NCBI GenBank assembly: GCA_025642065.1
Contig: JAODUP010000445.1
Location: 248,001 to 312,000, forward strand
Length of the DNA stretch: 64,000 nucleotides
Source of the DNA: Paralvinella palmiformis
Lineage: Eukaryota > Annelida > Polychaeta > Terebellida > Alvinellidae
Reading direction: 5' to 3'
Shown here: in pieces, positions 1 through 12,694 of the stretch
How the letters are laid out: each line of letters starts with the position of its first letter
Position numbering within the stretch: position 1 is the stretch's first letter
Program-made: the position numbers and the translations under genes
Notes under the pieces: model-generated
The model's database searches: none
What the model was told of the DNA's origin: nothing
What the model saw: only the letters and a program-made list of their open reading frames with translations

Positions 1-92
1 ATCTGTGGGATGTTCCATCCACCAATCTCATCGCACAACTCAAGGAATTAGAACCAGCCGACGAGCACAGCACCAAGAATCTACTTATATAG
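1..92 (+). CDS. C-terminal end of an upstream plus-strand gene (partial)
   Basis: Read from base 3, the first bases encode LWDVPSTNLIAQLKELEP followed by ADEHSTKNLLI and a TAG stop at 90-92. The residues look protein-like (amphipathic, charged, no low complexity), while the other two forward frames look less so. The segment is too short to name a family. I infer the last exon of a gene whose body lies left of the window. It could be a chance frame of about 30 codons; the balanced composition is the only support. Nothing can be said about function. Confidence 0.4.
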   Translation, partial: LWDVPSTNLIAQLKELEPADEHSTKNLLI

Positions 93-320
93 AGAAAACT
101 CTGTTTACATTTGTTTTTAAATATGAGGACTGACGTATATGACTGCATTTACGTTATTTGCATGTGTATCATTAACAAAAGATCGGGGGAACAATACGAT
201 CAATTCCTCATCTCATTTCACCATCAGCTGTATAATGTCACGACATTCGGATTACTAGATGACTGATAGACGACGCATTACTTTATCCAGTCGATTGAAA
301 TCAAAGCCGGAATCCATGGC

Positions 321-502
321 GCCTCCGTTGTCTAACTGGTAGCGGGTTGGACCACAAATCACCACCACCTGAGTTCGAATCTCGGCGTGGCACGGCATAT
401 CTGAAGGGTGTTTCATCGTTGGCTTCTCTTCATAACCTTTGGAGGTCGCTCGGACCTACCGTGTACACAAAAGTGGCCATAAAACATCAATCATCATCAT
501 CA
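321..502 (+). repeat. tRNA-derived SINE, copy 1
   Basis: Starts GCCTCCGTTGTCTAACTGG (tRNA A-box-like), has a GTTCGAATC B box, a conserved body (GGAGGTCGCTCGGACC, AAAAGTGGCC.TAAAACATCAA) and ends in an ATC trinucleotide tail. The same consensus recurs at about ten places in this window on both strands, which shows it is a dispersed SINE and not a functional tRNA gene. Confidence 0.85.
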
Positions 503-994
503 CCATCAAAGCCGGAATCCAGACTCTCGTCATCATCGAAGAAGTACATACATATCTACCACACATGTGTCACACAGTCTGAGCGTGAAGGATCGTTGTC
601 GTCGTTTTGGCCGGCACAGATGTGGCAGCAGCCGTTAACCTACTTAAGCCACCGGCTAAGATGGGCTAGTATCACAGACCGATGTGTTCTCGATGAGTGA
701 ACTACTCCGAAGTGTTGACTGGGTGCTGCTAACTGGTCGACCGGCCGGCGAATGGAGAGGTATAGAATATTTATCAGTATTATATCGAGCAAACTATAAC
801 CAGTCAATAAGTATACCAAACACTTGTTGGCGTCCACGTAAACGACAGGTGCGTTTATATTGATGGCATTTTGTTAGGTACCTGCATACCTGTGATGGGC
901 ACGGCATTGTACTTTGAACAATTCGTTAACTATTTACAATGAGATGCACCTGGTCAGTGTGGCCTTCCGTTGCTATTAACACGGTAGGTATATA

Positions 995-997
<3 letters not shown>

Positions 998-1032
<35 letters not shown>
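998..1032. repeat. (TA)n microsatellite
   Basis: Uninterrupted TA dinucleotide run in intergenic DNA. Confidence 0.9.
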
Positions 1033-1037
<5 letters not shown>

Positions 1038-1653
1038 TACTGTCCGTATGTTGTTACTTTAAGCTCAATGTAAACTAGTTCAACTAATTAAGACCAGTTT
1101 GTTAGATGTCATTTAGCGTGAAACATTTCTAGTAAACATTTCAGTTAACAAATGTTCTAGTGATATACTAGCTCGAGAACTAATTAACCGTAGTCGATGT
1201 GTGTAATTACGCGCAGGTGTGCACCTACGCCAGCCTGAACCCCCCCCCCCACACACACGCACGAAACAAGCATTTATACTCTAAAAAACAAAGGGAATAG
1301 TCTCGTATCTGAAATGGAAAAAAAAGGTATTTGGAGTACGGTTCCAGATTAGCTTTATATCGATACAGTATTTAGACATATCGGGTTAGATCGATATATA
1401 ACATGGCCCCGTCTTTCACCGCCGACGTCAGCTCCATGCTCAACAGAGGACACCAGCTGCTAGCTGGCGCTAATTAATGGTAATATGCTAACATATCGGA
1501 CTGCTTACAACTGCGTAGTTTCCACGGTCACAGCTTTCAGAATACCATCATACGCCAATATAAGCAACGCATGGTATAAGATATTCAATACACATGCCCG
1601 CAAATGTATTATTAGGTGACATGAATCTCTCTCTCTCCTCTCGCTCCCCCACC

Positions 1654-1655
<2 letters not shown>

Positions 1656-1696
<41 letters not shown>
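1656..1696. repeat. (CA)n microsatellite
   Basis: CA run preceded by a short CT-rich and C-rich stretch. It generates spurious Val-Cys frames on the minus strand. Confidence 0.9.
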
Positions 1697-1698
<2 letters not shown>

Positions 1699-1892
1699 GA
1701 TACATTATCTCTTTTCTTACTGCTGTTCCCTACCAAGGAAGTGTAAAGCTTTTATGAAATATTATAGCGAAACAATATCAAGTATAAATAATATTTCCAC
1801 TTTACAAACAGATTCTTCTAATTACGTCATCTCTCATACCCACCTCGAGGAGATCCCGTGAGACATCGTAGTTTGCGCCTAAGCGCAGCACC

Positions 1893-2097
1893 ATGGCTGT
1901 CCACACGTCCAATGGGAGACAATGGAACAATGACCTACACGTGCTTTTAAACTTCTACACAGATGATCCGAAGAAGTTGCTGCCAGAAACTGAGACCGGG
2001 ATCTCCATTTCACATCCATACTGGGGAGTGGTGAGGTCGTTTCAAGAAAACGATTTGTTCTTGGAAGGAATGCTTCTGAAATCACTGGACAGAGAAG
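1893..2097 (+). CDS. Exon 1 of the 234-aa gene
   Basis: Encodes residues 1-68 and the first base of codon 69. The donor is GAAG/GTCAGT. The start codon is in Kozak context with G at +4. Confidence 0.7.
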
Positions 2098-2707
2098 GTC
2101 AGTAGAGATACTAGATAGGACTTATTTATATAATAATAATAATATACTAATTATAACAAAGCCAATATCAAGATGAAAGATATCGTAAATAATCTATAAA
2201 CGATCGGAGAAGGAAAGTCAGTTACAACATTAAAACGGTTGTCTTCTAATATAATTGAGAAAACATATTGCTATTTATATAATTTTTGGTTTAAAAAAAT
2301 TGTTAAAATAATTACATATCTATTAGCATCACATTCCTAGCAATAATAATAATAATAATAATAATAAAATAAAGTAATAATAATACGTTTATTGATGGTC
2401 ATTTTTGTGTAATGTCATTTCACTTCGTTCACAGCTCGTCATCGCTATATACATTATGTTGTTTACAACAACCCGCCTGAATCTGATATCATTCCGGAAG
2501 CCTTAACGATGAGTGGAAGACAACAACCAGAATGGCTTAATGGCATAACGGCCAGTCAAGGTCTGTAACATAATGAAAGAAAAAATATATATTAATAAAT
2601 GAGTATATTTGGCCATTTGTTTTATTTTAACTGCCCTTCCTCCCTCCCCCAAAAAGAAGTAAAATACGACTGTAACACTTACATATCAGTATAATATTTT
2701 TTTGTGA

Positions 2708-2747
<40 letters not shown>

Positions 2748-3198
2748 TCTTTGACTGCGAGTTGTTGCGTGTTTGGAATTATAACTACTATAAATATTTC
2801 TCTTTCTTTTCACTTACACACTAGGTTTCTATCGAGAAATGTTTACTTTCGTTGATCACCAGACGGCGTTGTTACCAAAACGTCCTCAGAGTCCGCGGTC
2901 TGCGTACATCGTCTCCTCTTTTAAGGCGATTGGCTGCATTAGGGAATTGGACAAATCGTGGAGCTACTGGAGTGGAGCTGATTTAATAGTGGAGACAATA
3001 CCGAGCATACTGAGGCTCCAAAGGCTGACATTTCACAAGCTAAAACACGACGTTACGTCACAGGTTTACGCTTATGTTTTGATGTGCGAATTAGGCGACG
3101 CCTTGACTCATAAGAACAAGGCTTTAGAGTTTGTGGATACATTGAACGATAGACAATGTGGACTGAGTTCGCTGTACGCCATCGATCATTTCATTTGA
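1893..3198 (+). CDS. Unrecognised three-exon protein, 234 aa
   Basis: Joined exons 1893-2097, 2435-2560 and 2825-3198 give one 705-nt frame (234 aa plus TGA). Exon 1 ends in G before GTCAGT. Exon 2 follows TTCGTTCACAG and ends in G before GTCTGT. Exon 3 follows TTACACACTAG. Both introns are phase 1 and every junction keeps the frame. ATG 1893 has a strong context (CACCATGG) and opens MAVHTSNGRQWNNDLHVLL. The protein is hydrophilic to moderately hydrophobic and globular-looking, with several Trp and Tyr (HPYWGVV, SWSYWSGADLIVE). I see no signal peptide, transmembrane segment or low complexity. The last exon, with LRLQRLTFHKLKHDVTSQVY and a Cys-containing tail, looks helical. I do not recognise a family and assign no function. 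An earlier 5' noncoding exon is possible because a CAG lies just before the ATG. Confidence 0.72.
2435..2560 (+). CDS. Exon 2 of the 234-aa gene
   Basis: Begins after the acceptor CGTTCACAG, completes an Ala codon and reads ARHRYIHYVVYNNPPESD onward to NGITASQ. It ends phase 1 before GTCTGTAAC. It is too short to appear as a stand-alone frame and was found by splice logic. Confidence 0.7.
2711..2745. repeat. (TA)n microsatellite in intron 2
   Basis: TA run inside the second intron of the 234-aa gene, about 80 bases before the acceptor. Confidence 0.9.
2825..3198 (+). CDS. Exon 3 (terminal) of the 234-aa gene
   Basis: Begins after ACACACTAG, completes a Gly codon, reads FYREMFTFVDHQTALLPK onward and ends in AIDHFI with TGA. 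A TATATG and TG repeat follows within 20 bases of the stop. AATAAA at about 4106-4111 is one possible distant poly(A) signal. Confidence 0.72.
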
Positions 3199-3208
3199 TG
3201 AGTGTTTG

Positions 3209-3239
<31 letters not shown>

Positions 3240-6200
3240 CTAAGACACCTTGTCAAACTCAGGGAAAACATCCTGAAAACGGAATATAAATGTTAAAAAC
3301 ATGATTTTGTTTAGTCTCGCAATATAAAATATACGAGAATGCAGGTTTTTATTATGGGTAATTGCTTTTTAGCGTGATGTGTCTACCTGCGAAACACGTT
3401 ATAAATACAGGTAACGTTTTTCGAATCGAAAATTGATCTGGCAGTTTGCGACGCATAATTTTAACTACTACGCTAAAGGAGAGTCCAAAGTACACTTACG
3501 TGTGTACATGATCGGTGAACGAAATGATATATTATGTGAGGTGTTCTCTGTTTCTTGTCTAAGCTCTGTACGTGTACACCGTTGAGCATCCCATTTAATG
3601 GTATATCCGTGACAGTCACGCACTTGTCGACAAGTTGACCGATCCAGATCGGTGTACTAATTGTGTGGTCATACGGACTAATCCAAGCGTGTAGGCTAGT
3701 TATCCATAGACCAATCCAGATGTGAAAAATCCGAACTGTATGAATTGTTACGAGTTTATTGATTACTAAATGACCAATTTGACACAGCTTAGAGGATCAC
3801 AGTTGCCGGCATTGCGTTAACTAGTTTCTATACTGATATGATTGTTTGTGTTATTTGAAATTTAGTTTCCCAAATATATTACAACAGCGAGGGTTCATGT
3901 ATATGACAAATTGGCATATTGTTTATCTGTAGAAGCATAATGTTCATTATAGAAAAGTTATAATCTTTCCCCCGAAAAATTAGTTTACATCATAACGTAC
4001 CCCCAAAATATTTGTACATATCCGTTTAGATTTACAAAGAAAACCTAAAAATACTAGACTGTCGTGCTGTATAACATAGTGGCCACACTTTGTTTGAGTT
4101 TATTGAATAAACGCATACACATATGCGCGAGCACGCACATGCAAAAATGTAGTTTAATCAAAGCCTTATCACTGCCTCTATCTTTAAGTTTAATAGGCGA
4201 TTAGTCGTTAATTCAGATTTTATATATCCTGTGTATCTTCCCGTAAACTAACCAGAGCTGGCTGGTCACACTGACCTAGATTTGTTATAGAGAGAAGTAT
4301 AGAAATCCAAGGACAGGGTTGGTAGCTTCGCCTTTTCGATGCCGAAATCCAGATATTCGGTGTTATAATTAATGATGCTTGGTTGGCATTAGAAGAGTTA
4401 GTTGGCGTCTGAACGTTCTATACCGAAAATGTTTGTTAGTTCCTTCTGAACGTTCTCTACCGAGCAGTGTTTGCTCTGAACGTGTGGTATTTATCATATT
4501 AAAAAAGAAATATTTATTGAAACTTTTTATCTTTTGTGTTGAAATACCCTTACATGGTAGGATTTGTTGAACTAACCCACTAAGCGGCGCTGCGAAGCAA
4601 CTACGTTATTTGGGTTCAGATGATCATTAGCTGACATCAATCTTTTTGTAAGAAGTTTATGATTTTTCGAATAATAATTATTGCAAAAATAAAAGCCAAA
4701 AATACTAAGATGTCCAGAGCAATGAACTAGAATGGCCACTTCAAAATCTAATTTACACGAAGTTTTAATGTTACGCTATAGAAGAAAAAGCCCTTCTCCT
4801 TGGGTGAATTAAAGTCCATGAATGTTTAAGATTAAGAACCAACTACGTATTTTTAATGGTAACAAATGTATGCCAAACGTTGCAGTGACATATAGTAAGG
4901 ATGACACCAAGATTCCCTGAACAATTCTGATGATGTTTAGCCGAACTAGCAACCCTAGCACAAAGTATATGATCGTACCTTACCAGTAGTAATCTTCTAA
5001 GCGTTCTATTAAATTACTCAATTTATTACACTCGTAGCTAAATATCTATTCCATCTTATTCGACACAACCAACCACATAATGTTTTGTTGGCTAGTAACT
5101 TATAACATGTTCGATATCTACTGTTTATCTTTTCGGTTAATATTCGAATTACTCTAACGGGCTATTTACGTCTTCGTGTTTTATTTTAGCGTGAATTAAT
5201 CAATCGCCGTCACAGTGGTGGTGTGCGTGTGTGTGTGTGTGTGTGTGTGGGGGGGGTTATTCGCTTATTTACACCGCTTCGGAGTGGTTCAGCGAGTCGG
5301 GACTATAAAAACGAGTAATTGAGTACGGTTAAGTGAGCGAGTTAACGAGTAAACAATAACAACACAAAAGAGTCGTTAACTTTTAATTGCGACACCAAGG
5401 AGGATAAAACGACCAAATCTAAATCCAGAGCCTACAGGAGGAGGGGGGGGCTGCGAAAACATATCGTGGTTGCACAAATATAGAATCTGGCGAGCAAATC
5501 CGCGAGGCAATATTGAATATTTAACGACGTCATTTCGTTTATTAATGGCGCTACCACGTGCTGGTAAATACAGCGACCAACAAGCCACCTTCCATGGCAT
5601 GAACCGGAATGGAATAAATTCATTATGACTCTTTCGCTAGGAAAACATCATCGTTGATTAGTTGTATAGTTTTATCATTAAAAAAAACCATTTCTGAATA
5701 ATAGGATTACAGCTTTAATTGAATAATTATCTCACTGAACCTTATGTTACTGAACTTGAAAAGACGACTTTCTACGAAAAAGCGTTACACGTTGTTCGGA
5801 TTAATCATATTCGTGTTCCATTCAGGCCCGTATATAGTTGTTCCTGGTCAAGGCTCAAACGGATTGCGCGCGTCCTTAACCCGTAAAATACGGAGAAATG
5901 AATGAAATGGCGCTTCTCTTTTGAAAAGCCGAATTCGCTTCTGAGAAGAAGATGAATGGACGATGGTCATCAGTTCCAGTGTACGTGTTAAGAAATCGCT
6001 TAACAGATCTCGAAACAGCCGCTCCTCGGGATATCGGATCTTCCCCGTTCTACCCCGAATACAATCGCTCCGGATAACAGCGAGGCGATGGTGGCGGCCT
6101 CCTTCTTGGAAATGGTTAAACACGTCTGCTCCGTTGTGGGCAATTTCTACGGGCGGCGACAGCGTTCTATCTCACCAGGCGGGCAGCCAGTTCCTGGTAA

Positions 6201-7785
6201 TGTTAACTGGGCACGCCACAACAAAACAACAGCCAGTCACTTGTAGGTCACTGGCACCGACCCAACATTTGCTAGACGCCAGCTAGTTAAGTAGCCTACT
6301 GAAAGCACCGAACGCCAATGTTTACGGTTATATTCTAGGCGGAAGAAAGTCGGTCGCCTGCCCACGGGCCAAACTTCACCCCTCCGCAGCATCAGTCTGT
6401 GCGATGTTCCGGAAGGCTCAGCAGGTAGAGAAAATGATATCAGCCTCCCGGACTAAACTTAGCAACTGATGTCAAATCCAGACGCCGAACAACCAATCCG
6501 GGTGCGAGCACACGGTCACGTGGCTCGGCGTATTAAAAGGAGGAGATGAGAAGTCAACAAGAAGTGAGAAAGTGGGAGAAGATCATTTGAAAGTCGTCGA
6601 GTACGCTCGCTGGGTGCCGTGTTGATTCTGCTCGCTATAACGGGCTCCAGTAAACAACTGAATTCCCTCTTTGTCTTGGGCAGAAACTAAACCCTGTCAC
6701 TGTTTGTGCTTCGTCGGATAAATGTACAACCTAAACACCAATATGAATATAAATGGAATATGCTGTTATTGAACAGGTACGTAGACCTACCACAGTCTCA
6801 ATGATTGACAGTTTAGTAATACTAGAATAGTTAGCTGATCTCGTATTTTTTATTGTAGCTTATTGCCGGTTATAATTACCTTAATCTGACATGTCATATC
6901 ATTTTGTTGATATCTACAGAGATACCCATAGAGAGTATAGTCTAGAATCTAGCCTAGGGCTAGGCTGGTCCTTTCTTCGTATTTCTGAAAAGGGACGTAG
7001 CTTCTCTTGGAATAAATCCGTGAAGTACTGAACTGAAGAGAAACCTAACTCTTCTCGAGCTGTGGACATCTGTGAAGCTACACCCCGATGTCAGTCATAT
7101 TATACAACCCCATGTTTGCGAGAACTATTACACTAGTCTATAAACTGTAATTTATACTTATAGTAGTATAGAGTAGACCTATAGCTATTTAGAAGGGGAC
7201 ATCAGTATAGATAGTTCCACGTGTTCTTCCAGAGATAAACTAATAGAAATGACTTGACATGGAGGCGTTTGGAGCTTGATATAAGTTCCCGTACGATCAC
7301 CATTATCAGTATGTAGAATTTCCAGCACGCGATTATTTGTGCCAGTGCTTTTTCACCCCTTTACTACAACACACAACAACAATAAGAGTGTGTTTTATGG
7401 GTGAGTAGCTGCATCTTGCGTTCCGGTAGCATAATAGCCATAAACCAAGGTCACATTTAGTCAGACAATAAAACTCCAGTAGCAAATTAAAACCATTTGT
7501 CTGATATCTTCAAGACAGATATGAGATGATGTACGACATTTTGTACTGATGTTGGTCTTCAGTTTGTGATATTCCTCGCATCCCAATCCCAGTAGCATCG
7601 CGACTAAATTAACGTGTATCGACCGATATATGTCTGTGTATGCTGTTCCTGCCAGGTAGCAGAATGTTGAGCCCGTGCTATCTCTCAGTTCAGGTACTGT
7701 GGCATCATAACGTGTTTACGCATACTATCATGATCTACAGCATTAGCATAACTGGGCCAGCATATATCTAAGCATTAAAACAAAT

Positions 7786-7925
7786 TGGTCGAGTGCTTCG
7801 TTTAGCTCCCACAATCCCTTGCGTCATATTGGGACTAATGGCCAGGCCCAAGGGAATACTCCCGATGGAAACATCCCGTATAGAGTTAGATTCGAACACT
7901 GGTCTGGAAGTCGGGGCGTTCTGCA
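7786..7925 (+). repeat. Second tRNA-like dispersed repeat, copy A
   Basis: Contains a B-box-like GATTCGAACACTGG after the segment GGGACTAATGGCCAGGCC and GATGGAAACATCCC. A related arrangement (GGGACATATGGCCAATGG, TATGGAAACATCCC, GGTACGAACTGG) occurs at about 19550-19625. This indicates a second low-copy interspersed family, distinct from the GCCTCCG SINE. Confidence 0.45.
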
Positions 7926-8664
7926 TCAAGTACAAGATGAACAAAACCGGTATAAACATGCATACAGTGGCGTAGATGTCGTAATCACCCCCCCCCCCCC
8001 TAGACATACGGTCCACCTCCAAATTGTTGTGTAACAAGAATACGAAATGTTGTAACATCATTGTAACCGTGGTCAGCTCCAGTGATCGATTAGCTGTGGA
8101 CTGAGTGCTAAACGATGCTTACCATAACCCCCAATGATTGATCCCGCAAAATGGCCTAAACTAAGCAGGAATACATTTCTCGGCTCCCAACATCACGGGT
8201 GGTTGATCACGTTAACTGGTGTTGCTGTCTAACCGAATTAATAGTTTTAAAGTGAGACGTTTCACAGCCTCTAAAGACTGAGAACACACACATAACGTAT
8301 CAACGGCGCTATTTCCTCAAAACCAAAATATATAGGACTATAAAGGGACAAAACACGCTGAATACGACCACTAGACGGGGAGATTTTTTCCACCGTGTGG
8401 TTTGGTTTTGTTGTTCGGGGAGAATCCCCAGGCTGTCGCTTAATCAGCACAGCATCTATATGGGAGTGGTTGAGAATCTACTCCCCCACCACTTACAGGG
8501 GAGCAGTACGGAAAGATGAAGCCGAAATACCCTGAGGGTAGTCACTGCCAGAGTGTTTTACGTCCTCATGGGGTTTTTAACGTCCCACTTTATTTTAAAT
8601 AATTCAGCGGAGACGGCAGCGCCATTTAACGTGGTCAGCCACCCACGATGTAGTGTATTCCATT

Positions 8665-8785
8665 ATGATGATGATGATGATTGATGTTTTACGGCCACTT
8701 TTGTGCACATGGTAGGCTAAATGGGCCGAGCGACCTCCAACGGTAATGAAGCGAAGTAAAAGATGAAACAACCTTCAGATATGCC
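8665..8785 (-). repeat. tRNA-derived SINE, copy 2 (truncated)
   Basis: The minus-strand copy starts in its ATC tail and runs through TTTTACGGCCACTTTTGTGCA and GGGCCGAGCGACCTCCAA to ACCTTCAGATATGCC. The tRNA-like head (A and B boxes) is missing. Confidence 0.8.
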
Positions 8786-10238
8786 AAGTACGAGAAAGAT
8801 CTATTCCAAGTTATCGAGGTCATTTGGAAGAATGGGTCGAGGGCGAAAATGTGCCGAATTGAAAGTAGTTTGTTGATGACTTAGGTAGTTGTTACATCAC
8901 GCCGATTGACACAAAATAGTGTCCTGGGATAATAAACAATCATGTGTGTCATTGTTTGACGATTTGATGATGGTGTTTTTTCCGTTTGCTTGATTCTGGC
9001 GCCACCTGGTTTTCCCGAATTAGCCCGATATATATATATATATATATATATACTGTCAATTGAACAAATATCACCCAACTACCTTTATATAAATAAAATA
9101 TTTATCGGACACATCTACGAACGACTGTATGTTTCTAATAGGATGCCCACCTATTCGTTAATGCACCAGTGGCGTGAGGATTTCTTGCTGTAGTTATTTT
9201 CACTGAGTAGCCAATTTGTTTGTATATTCACTTGGACACGGGTTAGTCAACTGGAATTTAATTTTTTTTAAATGTCAATTAGCGGCTGGGAAAGTCGTGG
9301 TTATCTATCGATTTGATTGCACAAACGTCTTACCTTTCCACACACCGTAAGCTAATGTGGAACACCAGATGCCGTTTTAGATGACACCCTAGACTTGATG
9401 ATGCACCTTCGTTTGGTACGCGTCTGCCAACAACTTCTTTAGCGCTTTTGGCTTTACGCAGTGACCTAGGAATACAGCACGCCGTCCTCTCGTTACGGGG
9501 CCGTTATAACGAGTTCTTGTTTGCCGAGTAGCACTAAGCCACTCATCACACCTGGCTGGTGTACCGAAATCACACAACTGACAATTATCGTAATATGCTC
9601 GCCTAAAGTCAGCTGCCAACCGGTGCTAGCTCCATCTACCGACCGACCCAACGGAGAAACGCCAGTCCCCATTAATATCCAAACACCGTACTTCGTCTGC
9701 CCTAGAATGATAAATGGAGCGATGTGATGTGTTTTTAAATGCTCTGCTGGCAGACGGTTTTATGGCTTCGTTTCCGGGAATTCCCGGGGAAGGTATTGCG
9801 TAAATAACGGGCGACCTGCTCTGTACGGGTCAGTGCTGTGGGTACCGGGGGCTCGTTGACGGCCCTTCGACAAAACTCCTCAAATTTGGCTGTTGATTAA
9901 GTGCTGCTTTGATGGGAGCGTGTTTACTTAAGCCACTGCGAATTTCGTGTTTCGGTGCGTGCTGGCAGAGAATGCGCCCAGCTTACATCGGTATATGAGA
10001 ATGGGCTGAGAGTGAACCCTTCCTCTACGCTGCGTCGTTCTGATACTATAACGGTGACAAATAGTGAGGTAGATTTAAACAGGTGATAAGTACGGGCTTA
10101 TTAGGGTATACATTATATTAACTCATTCACTCACTCAAAAACACATATAAGCCGAAATACATTAACAGGTGGAGAAATAGTGAACGAGTTAGATATAAAA
10201 AAGAAAAGATAGGAAAATACCGAGAGTTAGCCGTGTAT

Positions 10239-10293
<55 letters not shown>

Positions 10294-10421
10294 TTACCTG
10301 GTGTCCAGGAACCTGCCCTGCTGTGCCTTAATTTATTCTGATGCCTTGTCCGGTGCAAGCCTCCTGACAATTACAGACGTCTACTTCCCGTTTCCTTTTG
10401 ATAGTGGCCTGTATAATTATG

Positions 10422-10423
<2 letters not shown>

Positions 10424-10461
<38 letters not shown>

Positions 10462-10469
10462 TCTCTCTC

Positions 10470-10508
<39 letters not shown>
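10424..10508. repeat. (CT)n microsatellite, interrupted
   Basis: About 85 bases of CT with single-base interruptions. It creates Ser-Leu and Arg-Glu pseudo-ORFs on the two strands. Confidence 0.9.
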
Positions 10509-10510
<2 letters not shown>

Positions 10511-10961
10511 TTGTCCTTTGTTCGCCAGTTGGCTTACAATCAGCCCGCACATAACCTGGTGCAGCCTTTAGATCAACGTACCATAAATCCAGCCCGTCCT
10601 GTCCCAGTTTCGCCATCGTGTTTTTCCACGATTTACCGTCATAATTCTTTGGCCAACATTAACCCTCCATTGACGCCTTGTGTCCCGGTGGATTCTATTC
10701 TGGTGCTGGACCACGAATTGACCTTCCCCTCCCAAGCCACGCCGGTGGCATTTACAACGATTCCCGGTAAGATCCACACGTCAAAAACCGGTGCCGTATT
10801 GGGGAAGATGCCATATAATGACTCCTGTTAGTGAATCGTGCCATGTGTATGTGTATAGGCGATGACACGTGCATCAGGAAGATCAGGTTAGTGTTAGACG
10901 AGAGCTTCCCACTTCCAGTGTGATCTGCTGATCGTGTTATGCCACCCAGACATGGCTTCAC

Positions 10962-10982
10962 ACACGCACACGCACACACACA

Positions 10983-11012
<30 letters not shown>
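10962..11012. repeat. Compound (CA)n(TA)n microsatellite
   Basis: A CA run passes directly into a TA run. Confidence 0.9.
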
Positions 11013-11013
<1 letters not shown>

Positions 11014-12694
11014 GATACGTATTCTTCGAGACTTCCGATACACATACTTTGTTATCAACGTAAATAAGTAGTGTTCCATTTAGCTCTACCTATCTCGTAC
11101 CAGAGAGTTCAACAAAGTGACGTACTTATTTGGTTATTGACACTTGGCGACATCAATTCGAGACGTGCACTTTCGCAGTTCTATAGTTGCGTGTATCGGC
11201 CGAGCGGTCAATGGACTAATGGATCACCCTTTGACCTTCTTGGAAATACCGACAGATAATAGGGAAGGTGTTTAGCGTTCATGTCGGAGAGGGGTTTATG
11301 GATGGTGTGACGTCGGTAGATCGGGCGTGTATGTTTTATCGGGAAAAGGTAAATCGTCAATGAACTTTGCCGGTTTCGTTTTCATTCTTCCGAAGTCGTT
11401 TTTGTTTGTGTGTGACAGACTCACACACACACACACACACACACTTCAGCGTTCTCGGAGTTGTTAAGCCCACGGCGATACCTATTACAACGCGAAATGC
11501 CGTCATAGAATCCCTACTATTTTGCGATTTCCTGCCACTGTTCTCACAGTAATAAATGACACACACGAACGAATCCTATAAACGTATACCATAACAACGA
11601 ACATACACGGAGACATACAGCCGACCTATACGAGAGGTAAACATATGGGACGACGTCCTAAAACAGACTCATCTAAACATTTCGGTGTACCGGCGACGGT
11701 GGCGCCGTAACTCTGACCCGGAGAACGGAGGCAGTGGCTATCCGGCCAATAATTGATTGGATTCCGTGACCCGATGTACTGGGTTATGTCACCGGGCCTA
11801 TTTACCACCGGGCTTGTTGTGGTTATAAAAATAGCAGCCATAGCTCCTGATCCGGGACACGTACGCGTAGACTCGGCCTGGCCTATACCGAGAGAGTTGC
11901 TGAGTTTGGCTGCGGATAATTTTCTCGGGCGTACGTTTACGAGTGGAAGAGATGGTTTTTTGAAAAACCTCGCCGATTGAATACGAGATTGGTGGCGAAC
12001 CTTACGTAGGAAGGGACGTGATCGCTGCGTGCTTTTCTGTACTTTCCAACATCCCGAGGTAATGATTGCGTTCTTGAGAGGATATCGTCTCGGCCTCCGA
12101 TATTCATTTAGCGACCGTTTGCCAGCTCGATCCGGTAGAGTTTGCGGGGAGGAGAACAAAGACTAATTAATCGGTTATATCTGAACATAATACCGATGTC
12201 TGGAGTTCGTGCGGCTGTTCTGCGTCATATCTTCTCGTTTTAGTTTTCGGTCCCGGCAGCCACCTGAGCGGCGTCGGGAGCCGTTCGTTCGCTGCTACCT
12301 TGATCCATCATTTCAGCATTTGTCCACTTAACATTCCTATTCTTCTCCGAACAGGTGAACATGTTGAACGTGGAATAAACAACCAGAGATAAGCCACTAG
12401 ACGCTGCTGATCCATGGCTAGCGGCATATGACGAGATCGACTCCTAACGGTGAATAGAAAGAAAGTCGGAACAGACACTGGCCGGGCGTCGATAGCCAAA
12501 TGGTGATTCAGCTTACGTTTCCAGCGTGAGCGAATACTTGGCCTGCTGAATTAGAGGCATTAGGACGAGGTCCAGAGAGAAGTAAGTACCCGCGATATAC
12601 ATCTGGAGGCGGCGAGTTTTTGAAGAAAAGGAATAGAATAAAAAAGACGGTTGAGTGTAAGCGATAAACGGTGGTGCGTTCAACGAGTTTCGAG

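Larger units (their letters stand above)
93..1892. other. Intergenic, repeat-bearing
   Basis: I see no supportable gene here. It contains one tRNA-derived SINE (321-502), a TA microsatellite (about 998-1032), a poly-C tract near 1240 and a CA microsatellite (about 1656-1696). The promoter of the gene starting at 1893, if ATG 1893 lies in its first exon, should be just upstream. A CAG at the end of this stretch could instead be a splice acceptor to an earlier noncoding exon. Confidence 0.5.
3199..12694. other. Intergenic, 9.5 kb
   Basis: I could not support a gene here. It holds microsatellites (TG near 3220, GT 5220-5248, TA 9028-9051, TA/GA 10238-10290, CT 10424-10508, CA/TA 10962-11012, CA 11420-11442), a truncated SINE (8665-8785) and a second tRNA-like repeat (about 7786-7925). 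GC content rises from about 11.6 kb to the gene at 12695, consistent with a promoter-proximal segment. Several ORFs of 60-177 codons exist, but they start at non-ATG codons or are low complexity. Confidence 0.5.

Noticed and set aside
321..502. tRNA gene call from A and B boxes
   Set aside because: The same head occurs about ten times attached to a conserved 100-bp body and ATC tail, so these are SINEs.
10301..10831. 176-codon plus-strand ORF
   Set aside because: Built around an interrupted CT microsatellite giving Ser-Leu repeats. It does not begin at a convincing ATG and the flanks are not coding-like.
11626..12159. 177-codon minus-strand ORF upstream of the 222-aa gene
   Set aside because: It opens at TTG, has no ATG-based start and no recognisable motif. 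It lies in GC-raised promoter-proximal DNA where stop codons are rarer.
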